A DNA stretch of 39,198 nucleotides from Oscillospiraceae bacterium. GTDB taxonomy: Bacteria; Bacillota; Clostridia; Oscillospirales; Oscillospiraceae. This document shows positions 1 to 7,477 of the stretch, one piece after another. Position 1 is the stretch's first letter; every line of letters begins with the position of its first letter. A program made the translations under genes and the position numbers. Under the pieces are notes generated by a model that did not search any database, had not been told where the DNA came from, and saw nothing but the letters and a program-made list of their open reading frames with translations. The stretch covers positions 1 to 39,198 of the forward strand of contig JAFTVV010000026.1 of assembly GCA_017465625.1 (NCBI GenBank), read 5' to 3'.

Positions 1-65
1 ACGAGGCTCGAACTCGCTACCTCCACCTTGGCAAGGTGGCGCTCTACCGGATGAGCTACACCCGC
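1..65 (-). tRNA. tRNA-Gly (GCC anticodon), 3' end cut off by the window edge
   Basis: Read on the minus strand, the gene starts GCGGGTG at position 65, followed by a D-arm (GTAGCTC...GAGC), an anticodon arm CCACCTTGCCAAGGTGG with anticodon GCC, and a T-arm containing GTTCGAG. The last few acceptor-stem bases and the CCA end lie outside the window. The anticodon stem and loop match typical Firmicutes tRNA-Gly. A consensus-like promoter lies 12 bases upstream. Confidence 0.93.
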
Positions 66-77
66 GGAACAAGATGG

Positions 78-105
78 ATTATAGCACAAAAAACGAATTT
101 GTCAA
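78..105 (-). promoter_or_regulatory. SigA-type promoter of the tRNA-Gly gene
   Basis: On the minus strand TTGACA (100-105), a 16-base spacer and TATAAT (78-83) match both consensus hexamers exactly. The -10 box ends 12 bases before the mature tRNA 5' end. Confidence 0.85.
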
Positions 106-123
106 CACCTAAAGCTATAAATA

Positions 124-161
124 TTTTAAAAGGAGTCGTTTATAAACGACTCCTTTTAAAA
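124..161 (-). terminator. Intrinsic terminator after the transglutaminase-like lipoprotein gene
   Basis: A perfect 38-base inverted repeat (core AAAAGGAGTCGTTTA and its complement) begins directly after the stop codon of the upstream minus-strand gene. The A-rich and T-rich ends of the stem would let it act in either direction. It also separates that operon from the tRNA promoter. Confidence 0.75.
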
Positions 162-1247
162 TCAACCGTCATTTTCAGGCGATGTGAGGTCCATATCGTA
201 ATCCCATACGTATCCGGTCATCTGATCTTCTGTTTTTGTTTGGAATCGTCCCGAGGCATTGCAAGCAAGCAAATCCACATAAAGGATCTGATCATCTATA
301 ATGATCGCGTTCCAGAAACTGCTTTCTCCTGCTTTGGCGCCGGAAATCACGACACACTCAAGACCTGCACGCACACACATCCGGGCGTACACTGTTGCGA
401 ACGCTTTGCTGTCACCAACGCCGTGACGAAGTAAATGATAAGACGGTGTTATAGAGGTTTCAAAGGTATAGTCATAGCGTTCGATGAGAAACGAATATAG
501 CTGATAATACTTTTCCAGCAAATCCCCGTCTCCGCGCACATAAAGCTCTGCAGAGTCAAAAATAGGATCAACCGTTTGCTGCATCTGACGAAGGACCTCC
601 CTGCTCGTATCATAGGAAAACAGCACTTCCACAATACGATCTTTACCGTTTTCGGGATAAACTGTAGCGGTAACCTGAGGCATTTCCATGCACATATCAG
701 GATGAAGATCCACATAATCCTGCACATATTGAATTGCATCAAACGCCTCGTAATCATTTACATAGATGGTCACAGACGCTTCGCAGTTATTAAGCGCAGA
801 ATCAATAATTTTATAGACGTCGTTTACGGATTCAGCCTTTCGTATACGTAAAATTTCGGAACGACCGTGTATATAGGAGATTGAAACCTCTACAGCATTT
901 TTACCCGTATTCTTTCCGCTTTCAAATGTAATACTTTCAACTGCATACGCACCAAGGGGTGCTTTTTTTGTGATCTCTTCAATGGCGCGAGGCATATTAA
1001 ATTTAATTTGGTTCGCATCCATATTAACAAAATAAATCAATTCGGATTGCGTGCCGTTGGAGATCATTTGCAGGAGCTTATCGCAAAGCTGTTTATAATC
1101 GGAAACTTCTGCATTTATATGCGTGCCGGTGTTTGAGCCCTCCCGATGGGGTGTTTCAGAGCGATACGAGCCATTCATCCACAGTCCGCAACCGCTAAAG
1201 CACAAAAGGAGTGCTATAGCAAGAATCGTTGCGCCTATTTTTTTCAT
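162..1247 (-). CDS. Lipoprotein with a catalytically degenerate transglutaminase-like domain
   Basis: 361 aa. The N-terminus is a lipoprotein signal peptide with lipobox FSGC (Cys20), so the mature protein should be anchored outside the membrane. Residues about 170-250 form an alpha/beta segment I do not recognise. Residues about 255-350 resemble the transglutaminase-like/cysteine protease fold: GVGDSKAFATVYARM followed by RAGLEC, then FWNAIIIDD and YVDL. In active members the motifs are GVCxGYA, HAWN and a VD. Here the Cys position is Ser280, the His position appears to be Ser310, and only Asp325 remains, so I infer a non-enzymatic binding protein. The start is an ATG behind an AGGAGG site. 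It is the last gene of an operon with the topoisomerase pair and YitT, 18 bases after yitT. The fold assignment rests on motif spacing only. Confidence 0.75.
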   Translation of the reverse strand: MKKIGATILAIALLLCFSGCGLWMNGSYRSETPHREGSNTGTHINAEVSDYKQLCDKLLQMISNGTQSELIYFVNMDANQIKFNMPRAIEEITKKAPLGAYAVESITFESGKNTGKNAVEVSISYIHGRSEILRIRKAESVNDVYKIIDSALNNCEASVTIYVNDYEAFDAIQYVQDYVDLHPDMCMEMPQVTATVYPENGKDRIVEVLFSYDTSREVLRQMQQTVDPIFDSAELYVRGDGDLLEKYYQLYSFLIERYDYTFETSITPSYHLLRHGVGDSKAFATVYARMCVRAGLECVVISGAKAGESSFWNAIIIDDQILYVDLLACNASGRFQTKTEDQMTGYVWDYDMDLTSPENDG

Positions 1248-1265
1248 AGCACTCCCCTCCTTGCA

Positions 1266-2120
1266 TCATAATGAATATTTGGAATAACGGGAGAACCCAT
1301 CTCCCAAAACCTGGTGAGCCTCCTGAACGATGATAAATGCATCCGGATCAATTTCTACAACAAGCTGCTTCAAGTCAGAAATCTGCTGTTTTTTTACAAC
1401 CGTAAGAATAACCTTTGTTTCTGCACCGCTGTACGCGCCGCTGCCATCCAAAAATGTAGCGCCGCGCTTGAGTTTTTCACTAATTTGGTCAGCAAGCCGA
1501 CGGTGATGCTGAGAAATGATAATTACGACCTTAGAATAGTCGAAGCGATATACCACAGCATCAATCACACGACCGCACACAAAAATCGAAACACCGCTGT
1601 AAAGTGCCAGCTTAAAATCACCGAAAACAATACCCGTCAACACTGCGACACACATATCAAAGCAGATATTAATAATTCCGATGGGAACATTTTGATACCG
1701 AAGCTTCAGAAGACGAACAATAATATCAGAACCGCCTGTTGAACCTCCGGTAGAAAATACCAGTCCCAGTCCAAATCCGCATATCAGGCCGCCATACACC
1801 GCAGATAATAAGGTCTCTGTTTCAAATCCGGGAAGAAAGGAAAACACATCAATGGATGCAGACGTCAGAATCATTCCCACAAGCGAGCCGAAGAAAAAAC
1901 GCTTGCCAATTTTAATGCCGCCAAAAGCAAACAGGGGCAGATTCATTACAGCTGTAAGAACGCCAATTGGTGCAACAGGCCACAAATGATGCGCAACCAT
2001 CGCAAGGCCGCTAAGACCACCTGCATTTAGGCCGCACGGCTCTAAAAACCAATTGAATCCTACACCAAAAAGTATACAGCCTATGGCAATTTTACAAAAA
2101 TCCAACAGGTTCTTCTTCAT
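1266..2120 (-). CDS. YitT family membrane protein (DUF161 + DUF2179)
   Basis: 284 aa. The N-terminal two thirds consist of hydrophobic, glycine-rich membrane segments typical of YitT/DUF161 (for example NAGGLSGLAMVAHH, STGGSTGGSDIIVR and YSGVSIFVCGRVIDAV). The C-terminal ~80 residues (from about residue 200; SKVVIIISQ...GATFLDGSGAYSG...DPDAFIIVQEAHQVLG) are a DUF2179 cytosolic domain. The length is normal for the family. The transported substrate, if any, is unknown. The ATG lies 11 bases after the parC-like stop with a GGAG motif inside the end of that gene, so its translation is probably coupled. The lipoprotein gene follows 18 bases downstream. Confidence 0.92.
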   Translation of the reverse strand: MKKNLLDFCKIAIGCILFGVGFNWFLEPCGLNAGGLSGLAMVAHHLWPVAPIGVLTAVMNLPLFAFGGIKIGKRFFFGSLVGMILTSASIDVFSFLPGFETETLLSAVYGGLICGFGLGLVFSTGGSTGGSDIIVRLLKLRYQNVPIGIINICFDMCVAVLTGIVFGDFKLALYSGVSIFVCGRVIDAVVYRFDYSKVVIIISQHHRRLADQISEKLKRGATFLDGSGAYSGAETKVILTVVKKQQISDLKQLVVEIDPDAFIIVQEAHQVLGDGFSRYSKYSL

Positions 2121-2131
2121 TACATACTCCG

Positions 2132-4381
2132 TTACATATCAAAAGATATTTGTTTATTGGGTAAATCTTCCTCTTTGAGCAACGCACCGGCTGTAGGGAT
2201 ATTTCTGCTGCGATATCGGGAAACATTCACGATTCCGCTTTCCTCCAAGAGCACCACACGTTCAACAGCCGCCTTTTTCTTAACAGACATTACACTTACA
2301 CCGATGGTGTTCTTCGTGGTTTTAGGAAGAAGCTGCGCCGTGGAAATAACTGCAGCACGACTGTCGGTAGAATAAATTGCAACCTGACAGTCGGCAGTGA
2401 GCACCATCGCGCTCTTCAGCGGACTCTTGTCAGAGAATGCGGCAACAAGCTTCTTGCGGTTGGTCTTTGTTTCGTAGGCAGAAAGGGGTACTTTAGCGGC
2501 CTTGCCATTTTCAAAGAAGAACATCATGAAGCCTTTATAGTCACCGGGCAAAACAACGTGAAGTACATTTTCACCTGCATCCATACCCAGTTTCTGGGGT
2601 AGATAGTCGCCCAACTGAGAGGCTTTGCCGTCTTCAAAGACAGAAAGACGGCTCTTGTAGCACTGGCATTTATCGGTAAAGACCAAAATTTCAGCCTTAT
2701 TATTTGTTTCGATACTATAAGCCAGGCTGTCCCCTTCTTTAAACTTCTGTTCACCGGACATCCGAAGACTTTGTTGTGTAATTTTCTTTAAATACCCTTC
2801 CTTGGAGACAAACATCGTCACAGGATAATCGGGAGTGTCGTCCTCTTCCTCTTCCGGTTCCGCAGTCTGAAGATCATAAATGATTTCCGTCTTTCGGGGT
2901 TGTCCAAATTTATCGGCAACTTCCTTCAATTCACCGATGATCAAATTCTTCAAACGGCGCTTGCTGTTCAGAATGTCCTGAAGATCGGCAATTTCCTTTT
3001 CTAACTCATCCACAGCCTTTAATTGCTTCAGAATATATTCTTTGTTGATATTGCGCAATTTAATCTCAGCAACGTAATTTGCCTGAATTTCATCGATGAC
3101 GAAGCAAATCATCAGTTTAGTAATAAATTCGCTTTCCATCTCAGTCTCACGAATGATGGAAATGGCTTTATCGATATCCAAAAGAATACGCTCTAAACCC
3201 TTCAGCAGGTGCAGTCGGTCTTTTTTCTTGGAAATTTGGAAATGGATACGACGCATCACACATTCTGTGCGCCAAGCGGTCCATTCTTCAAGAATTTCGC
3301 CAACACCCATTACACGGGGCATACCGGCAATCAAAATGTTAAAGTTACAGGCAAAACTGTCTTGCAGCGGCGTCAGTCTGAAGAGTTTTTGCATCAGCTT
3401 TTCCGGCTCTACGCCCCGTTTCAAATCAATAGCAAGCTTTAAGCCACTTAAGTCGGTTTCGTCTCGCATATCATTGATTTCTTTAATCTTTCCTGCCTTG
3501 ATCAGCTCCGCAACCTTATCAATAATCACTTCGCTTGTGGTAGAGTAAGGAATTTCGTAAATTTCAATAATGTTATCCTTTTTCTGATAGCGCCACTTGG
3601 CCCGAAGCTTAAAGCTGCCTCTGCCCGTGTTGTAAATTTCACGGGTGGTCTCTTCATCGAAAATCAGCTCAGCACCGGTAGAAAAATCCGGTCCGGGAAG
3701 TGTTTCTAAAATATCGTGTTCCGGATTGTTCATCATTGCAATGGCTGTATTGCAAACCTCAGCCAAATTAAAGGAACAGATATTGGATGCCATACCAACC
3801 GCAATGCCCTGATTAGCGGATACTAAAACATTGGGGAACGATGTGGGCAACAGCGTGGGTTCTTTACGGGAGGCATCGTAGTTATCCACCATATCCACGG
3901 TATCTAAGTCGATATCCTTAAAAAGCTCCTCGCACAGAGGTTCCAGCTTCGCTTCTGTATAACGGGAAGCCGCATAAGCCATATCTCTGGAATAAACCTT
4001 ACCAAAGTTACCCTTCGATGCTACAAAGGGGTGCAGCAACGTTTCATTACCACGGGCAAGACGCACCATCGTTTCATAAATAGCGGCATCACCGTGGGGA
4101 TTGAGCTGCATCGTCTGTCCCACAATATTGGCAGACTTTGTCATTTTTCCTTTTAAAAGCCCCATTTTATACATCGTGTACAGAAGCTTTCTATGGGAAG
4201 GTTTAAAACCGTCAATTTCAGGAATTGCACGGGATACAATCACAGACATTGCATAGGGCATATAGTTAATCTCCAAAGTTTCGGAGATTGCTTGCTCTGT
4301 TGTGGATCCAACAAGACCGACCACGTGACTGGTATCAATCTTTTGTGCATCCACCTGTGTTTCTTTTTTCTTTCGTGCCAT
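2132..4381 (-). CDS. Divergent type IIA topoisomerase A subunit (ParC/GyrA-like)
   Basis: 749 aa. It cleaves and rejoins DNA together with the ParE-like protein encoded immediately upstream. The catalytic tyrosine is Tyr141 in AASRYTE, and the winged-helix region NPHGDAAIYE is clear at 94-103. At the positions equivalent to E. coli GyrA Ser83 and Asp87 it carries Ala99 and Glu103, which are residues associated with quinolone tolerance in other enzymes. The C-terminal part (about 515-749) has beta-pinwheel-like blades (VTMFVSKEGYLKKI, GIVNVSRYRSRNI), but I see no GyrA-box (QRRGGKG), so a decatenating role like Topo IV is more likely than gyrase. An AGAGAGG site precedes the ATG, 12 bases after the partner gene. 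I give no gene symbol because the family is clearly off the canonical GyrA/ParC branches. Confidence 0.9.
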   Translation of the reverse strand: MARKKKETQVDAQKIDTSHVVGLVGSTTEQAISETLEINYMPYAMSVIVSRAIPEIDGFKPSHRKLLYTMYKMGLLKGKMTKSANIVGQTMQLNPHGDAAIYETMVRLARGNETLLHPFVASKGNFGKVYSRDMAYAASRYTEAKLEPLCEELFKDIDLDTVDMVDNYDASRKEPTLLPTSFPNVLVSANQGIAVGMASNICSFNLAEVCNTAIAMMNNPEHDILETLPGPDFSTGAELIFDEETTREIYNTGRGSFKLRAKWRYQKKDNIIEIYEIPYSTTSEVIIDKVAELIKAGKIKEINDMRDETDLSGLKLAIDLKRGVEPEKLMQKLFRLTPLQDSFACNFNILIAGMPRVMGVGEILEEWTAWRTECVMRRIHFQISKKKDRLHLLKGLERILLDIDKAISIIRETEMESEFITKLMICFVIDEIQANYVAEIKLRNINKEYILKQLKAVDELEKEIADLQDILNSKRRLKNLIIGELKEVADKFGQPRKTEIIYDLQTAEPEEEEDDTPDYPVTMFVSKEGYLKKITQQSLRMSGEQKFKEGDSLAYSIETNNKAEILVFTDKCQCYKSRLSVFEDGKASQLGDYLPQKLGMDAGENVLHVVLPGDYKGFMMFFFENGKAAKVPLSAYETKTNRKKLVAAFSDKSPLKSAMVLTADCQVAIYSTDSRAAVISTAQLLPKTTKNTIGVSVMSVKKKAAVERVVLLEESGIVNVSRYRSRNIPTAGALLKEEDLPNKQISFDM

Positions 4382-4393
4382 AAGAAACCTCTC

Positions 4394-6382
4394 TTAAGAA
4401 ATATCGGCCATTTCTAAATACTTAGCGCCGTTTTCTGCAATAAAACTCTTTCGATCATTAAGAGCATCACCCAAAAGGACATCGAAATAATAAGCTGTAC
4501 GGTCTGCGTCCTCAGGCATTACCTTGATCAATCTGCGTGTTTCAGGATTCATAGTGGTCATTGCCATCATTTCAGGGTCATTTTCACCAAGGCCCTTGGA
4601 ACGTTGAATATTGGAGGGTTTATTCCCCTTCAAATCCTCATTCAGAATCCGTGTCTTCTCCGCCTCGTTATAAGCAAACCAGGTTTTATCCTTATAGGTA
4701 ATTTCAAAAAGCGGAGACTCCGCAATATAAACATAGCCGTCACGAATCAATGTGGGGCAAAGTCTGTATAGCATCGTCAGGATCAAGGTGCGAATTTGGA
4801 ATCCGTCCACATCCGCGTCGGTACAAATAATCACCTTATTCCAGCGCAAATTATCAATATCAAAAGAACTTAATTCCTTGGATTTCTTTCCCTGAATCTC
4901 AACACCACAACCTAAAACCTTCATCAGATCCGTAATAATCGGAGACGCAAAAATTTTATTATAGTCTGCTTTGAGACAGTTTAAAATCTTACCGCGTACA
5001 GGCATAATGCCCTGAAATTCAGCATTACGGGATTGCTTTACAGAGCCCAATGCGGAATCACCCTCAACGATATACAGCTCACGAAGAGAAGAATCCTTAC
5101 TGCGGCAATCCACAAACTTTTGTACTCGGTTTGCAATATCGACCTTTGCAACAAGGTTTTTCTTAATGTTACTTTTTGTCTTCTCCGCGCTTTCACGAGC
5201 GCGCTTGTTAATGAGAATCTGCTCTGCGGCACGGTCTGCCTCCTGCTTATTTTCCAGGAACCAAACCTGCAATTTATCCTTAAAAAAGGCGGTCATTGCT
5301 TCTTGCGTAAATTTGGAATTGACCGATTTTTTTGTCTGATTTTCAAAACAGCCAATTGTAGAGAAGCAGTTGGTAATGATTACAAGACTGTCTTGAATAT
5401 CCTGATAAATGATCTTGCTTTCGTTTTTGGTATACTTATTTGATTCACGCAAATATTTATCAAACGCTGCAACGAAACCGGAGCGCACAGCGCGGTCGGG
5501 ACTGCCGCCGTATTCCAGCCAGGAAGAGTTATGATAATACTCCGTATGACTGACTTTTTTGGAGAAGCAGAATGAACAGGTGATTTTAAGCTTCATTTCA
5601 GGACGGTTTTCTGCATCACGACCGCGACGCTCTGCCTCCCAAAATACTGGCATTGTAAAAGCATCATCCCCGGTTAATTCTTCCAAATACTGCTTAATGC
5701 CGTCATTATAGCAATATTCTTCCGTTTCGAACTTGCTGCCAATTTGATTACGGAAGCGGAAAGTAATCCCTTTATTCACAACAGCCTGACGACGCAATAC
5801 ATCCCGATAATAATCTGCAGGAATATTGATATCGGTAAACACCTGCTTGTCCGGTTTCCAGTGGAAAACAGAGCCGGTTTTCTTTCGATCGGTAGGCTCC
5901 TTCTTTAAGCCTCCCTTATTTCTGCCCTTTTCAAAGTGCAAATCGTACCGAAAACCGTCACGACGCACAGTAGCGTCAAAAAATTCAGAAGCATACTGGG
6001 TAGCACAAGAGCCCAAGCCGTTTAGGCCCAGGGAATACTCATAGTTTTCACCATTTTCACCATATTTGCCACCGGCATACATCTCGCAGAAAACCAGTTC
6101 CCAGTTATAACGCTTTTCCTTTTCGTTATAGTCAACGGGACAGCCTCGCCCAAAATCCTCAACCTCTACGGACAAATCCTCATAACGGGTTACAATGATT
6201 GTATCACCGTGTCCTTCACGAGCCTCGTCAATGGCGTTGGAGAGAATTTCAAACACTGCGTGCTTGCATCCTTCCAGATCGTCAGAACCAAAGATGACCG
6301 CAGGGCGTTTACGGACACGTTCCTCTCCCTTCAGCATAGAAATGCTAGTATTATCGTATTTAATTTGTCTTGTATTGGCCAT
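4394..6382 (-). CDS. Divergent type IIA topoisomerase B subunit (ParE/GyrB-like ATPase)
   Basis: 662 aa. It supplies ATP-driven strand passage for the ParC-like partner. The GHKL ATPase elements are all present but unusual: RKRPAVIFG near residue 25, Glu45/Asn49 in FEILSNAIDEA, Asp76 in EDFGRG, GLNGLG (119-124) where GyrB has GLHGVG, and the QTKK lysine loop (349-352). The toprim domain has EGDS (440-443), PVRGKILN and DADVDG (522-527), followed by QRSKGLGENDPE. The key catalytic acids are therefore intact, and I expect an active enzyme on a separate branch from GyrB and ParE. It is the first gene of a four-gene operon with a good promoter about 35 bases upstream. Confidence 0.9.
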   Translation of the reverse strand: MANTRQIKYDNTSISMLKGEERVRKRPAVIFGSDDLEGCKHAVFEILSNAIDEAREGHGDTIIVTRYEDLSVEVEDFGRGCPVDYNEKEKRYNWELVFCEMYAGGKYGENGENYEYSLGLNGLGSCATQYASEFFDATVRRDGFRYDLHFEKGRNKGGLKKEPTDRKKTGSVFHWKPDKQVFTDINIPADYYRDVLRRQAVVNKGITFRFRNQIGSKFETEEYCYNDGIKQYLEELTGDDAFTMPVFWEAERRGRDAENRPEMKLKITCSFCFSKKVSHTEYYHNSSWLEYGGSPDRAVRSGFVAAFDKYLRESNKYTKNESKIIYQDIQDSLVIITNCFSTIGCFENQTKKSVNSKFTQEAMTAFFKDKLQVWFLENKQEADRAAEQILINKRARESAEKTKSNIKKNLVAKVDIANRVQKFVDCRSKDSSLRELYIVEGDSALGSVKQSRNAEFQGIMPVRGKILNCLKADYNKIFASPIITDLMKVLGCGVEIQGKKSKELSSFDIDNLRWNKVIICTDADVDGFQIRTLILTMLYRLCPTLIRDGYVYIAESPLFEITYKDKTWFAYNEAEKTRILNEDLKGNKPSNIQRSKGLGENDPEMMAMTTMNPETRRLIKVMPEDADRTAYYFDVLLGDALNDRKSFIAENGAKYLEMADIS

Positions 6383-6415
6383 AGCAAAACACCACCGTGC
6401 TTACATAATTCTTCT

Positions 6416-6443
6416 ATTATAGTATACACATTTTGTGCAACAA
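6416..6443 (-). promoter_or_regulatory. Promoter of the parE-like/parC-like/yitT/lipoprotein operon
   Basis: On the minus strand TTGTTG (6438-6443), a 16-base spacer and a perfect TATAAT (6416-6421) lie about 34 bases before the ATG at 6382. Confidence 0.65.
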
Positions 6444-6467
6444 AGTCAATAAAAACCACAATATATG

Positions 6468-6503
6468 GGAAAAAGACCTTGCCAATGTTCAGGCAAGGTC
6501 TTT
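6468..6503 (-). terminator. Intrinsic terminator after recR
   Basis: A 12-bp stem (AAAGACCTTGCC paired with GGCAAGGTCTTT), an 8-base loop and a following T-run lie immediately beyond the recR stop codon on the minus strand. Confidence 0.85.
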
Positions 6504-6504
6504 A

Positions 6505-7107
6505 TTAAAACATTACTTGTCGGCCTTCCAGAGCGCGTGAAAGGGTCACCTCGTCAGCGTACTCCAATTGGCTTCCAACGGGTACACCGTAGGCAAGTCT
6601 CGTCACCTTAATTTCCATCGGACGCAACAATCTGGAAATGTACATTGCCGTTGCTTCCCCTTCTGTGTCGGGATTCGTGGCCATAATGATTTCCCGAATT
6701 TCACCGGTGGAAACTCGATTCAAAAGCTCCTTAATGCGGATATCATCTTGTGTTATATGATTCAGCGGAGAAATGACACCGTGTAAAACATGGTAAACGC
6801 CGTTAAATTCACGGCTGCGCTCCAATGCGATAACATCCTTCGGCTCTGCTACAACACAAACAATACTTTTATCACGGGCTAAATCGTCACAGATCGGGCA
6901 AATTGTACGATCTGTCAGATTCTGGCAAACAGGACATGTATGAACTGTTTTTTTAGCTTCAAGAATTGCATCTGCAAACGCCTGCGCTTCCTGTGCCGGC
7001 AATCCTAAAACGTAGAACGCAAGTCTTTGTGCTGTTTTTCCGCCGATACCGGGTAATCTGGCAAATTGATCCGCTAAATCCTGCAAGGCAGCGGGAAAGT
7101 ACTGCAT
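6505..7107 (-). CDS. recR: Recombination mediator protein RecR
   Basis: 200 aa, the normal RecR length. RecR works with RecO (and RecF) to load RecA on SSB-coated single-stranded gaps. From N to C it shows a helix-hairpin-helix region (FARLPGIGGKTAQRLAFY), a four-cysteine zinc finger (Cys58, Cys61, Cys70, Cys73), and a toprim domain with the characteristic ATNPDTEGEATAMY and the C-terminal LAYGVPVGSQLEYADEVTLSRALEGR. It is the last gene of the SRP RNA-dnaX-ebfC-recR cluster, as in Bacillus subtilis, 9 bases after ebfC, and is followed by a strong terminator. Confidence 0.97.
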   Translation of the reverse strand: MQYFPAALQDLADQFARLPGIGGKTAQRLAFYVLGLPAQEAQAFADAILEAKKTVHTCPVCQNLTDRTICPICDDLARDKSIVCVVAEPKDVIALERSREFNGVYHVLHGVISPLNHITQDDIRIKELLNRVSTGEIREIIMATNPDTEGEATAMYISRLLRPMEIKVTRLAYGVPVGSQLEYADEVTLSRALEGRQVMF

Positions 7108-7116
7108 AAGCCCTCC

Positions 7117-7461
7117 TTAGAACAGACCGCCCAAATTCAGGCCGCCGGTCAAGCGCGACATATTGTTGGCAGAATCTGTTTCGGCTGCACGCATCGCTTC
7201 GTTTACAGCGGCAATGATCATATCCTGCAGCATTTCTACATCATCAGGATCGACAGCCTCAGGGTTAATTGTCAGCTCTTTTACTTCGTGTTTGCCGGAA
7301 ACGGTTGCAGTAACCATACCACCACCTGTGGTAGCAGAATAGGTCTTGTTTTCCATCTCCTCCTGCATACGGAGCATCTCTTGCTGCATCTTCTGAGCCT
7401 GCTTCATCATTGCCATTTGATTCATTCCACCGGGCATTCCCCGGAAACCACCTTTAGCCAT
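7117..7461 (-). CDS. YbaB/EbfC family nucleoid-associated protein
   Basis: 114 aa. Small dimeric DNA-binding proteins of this family are usually encoded between dnaX and recR, as here. After a Gly/Met-rich N-terminus, residues about 15-45 form a charged amphipathic helix (MMKQAQKMQQEMLRMQEEM), followed by the family's beta-strand block (TGGGMVTATVSGKHEVKELTINPE) and a helix (MLQDMIIAAVNEA). A longer reading frame extends upstream, but the ATG at 7461 has an AAGGAG site at good spacing and gives the usual family length. It lies 16 bases from dnaX and 9 from recR, so the three genes are likely cotranscribed. Confidence 0.95.
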   Translation of the reverse strand: MAKGGFRGMPGGMNQMAMMKQAQKMQQEMLRMQEEMENKTYSATTGGGMVTATVSGKHEVKELTINPEAVDPDDVEMLQDMIIAAVNEAMRAAETDSANNMSRLTGGLNLGGLF

Positions 7462-7477
7462 TTTCAATCTCCTTATA

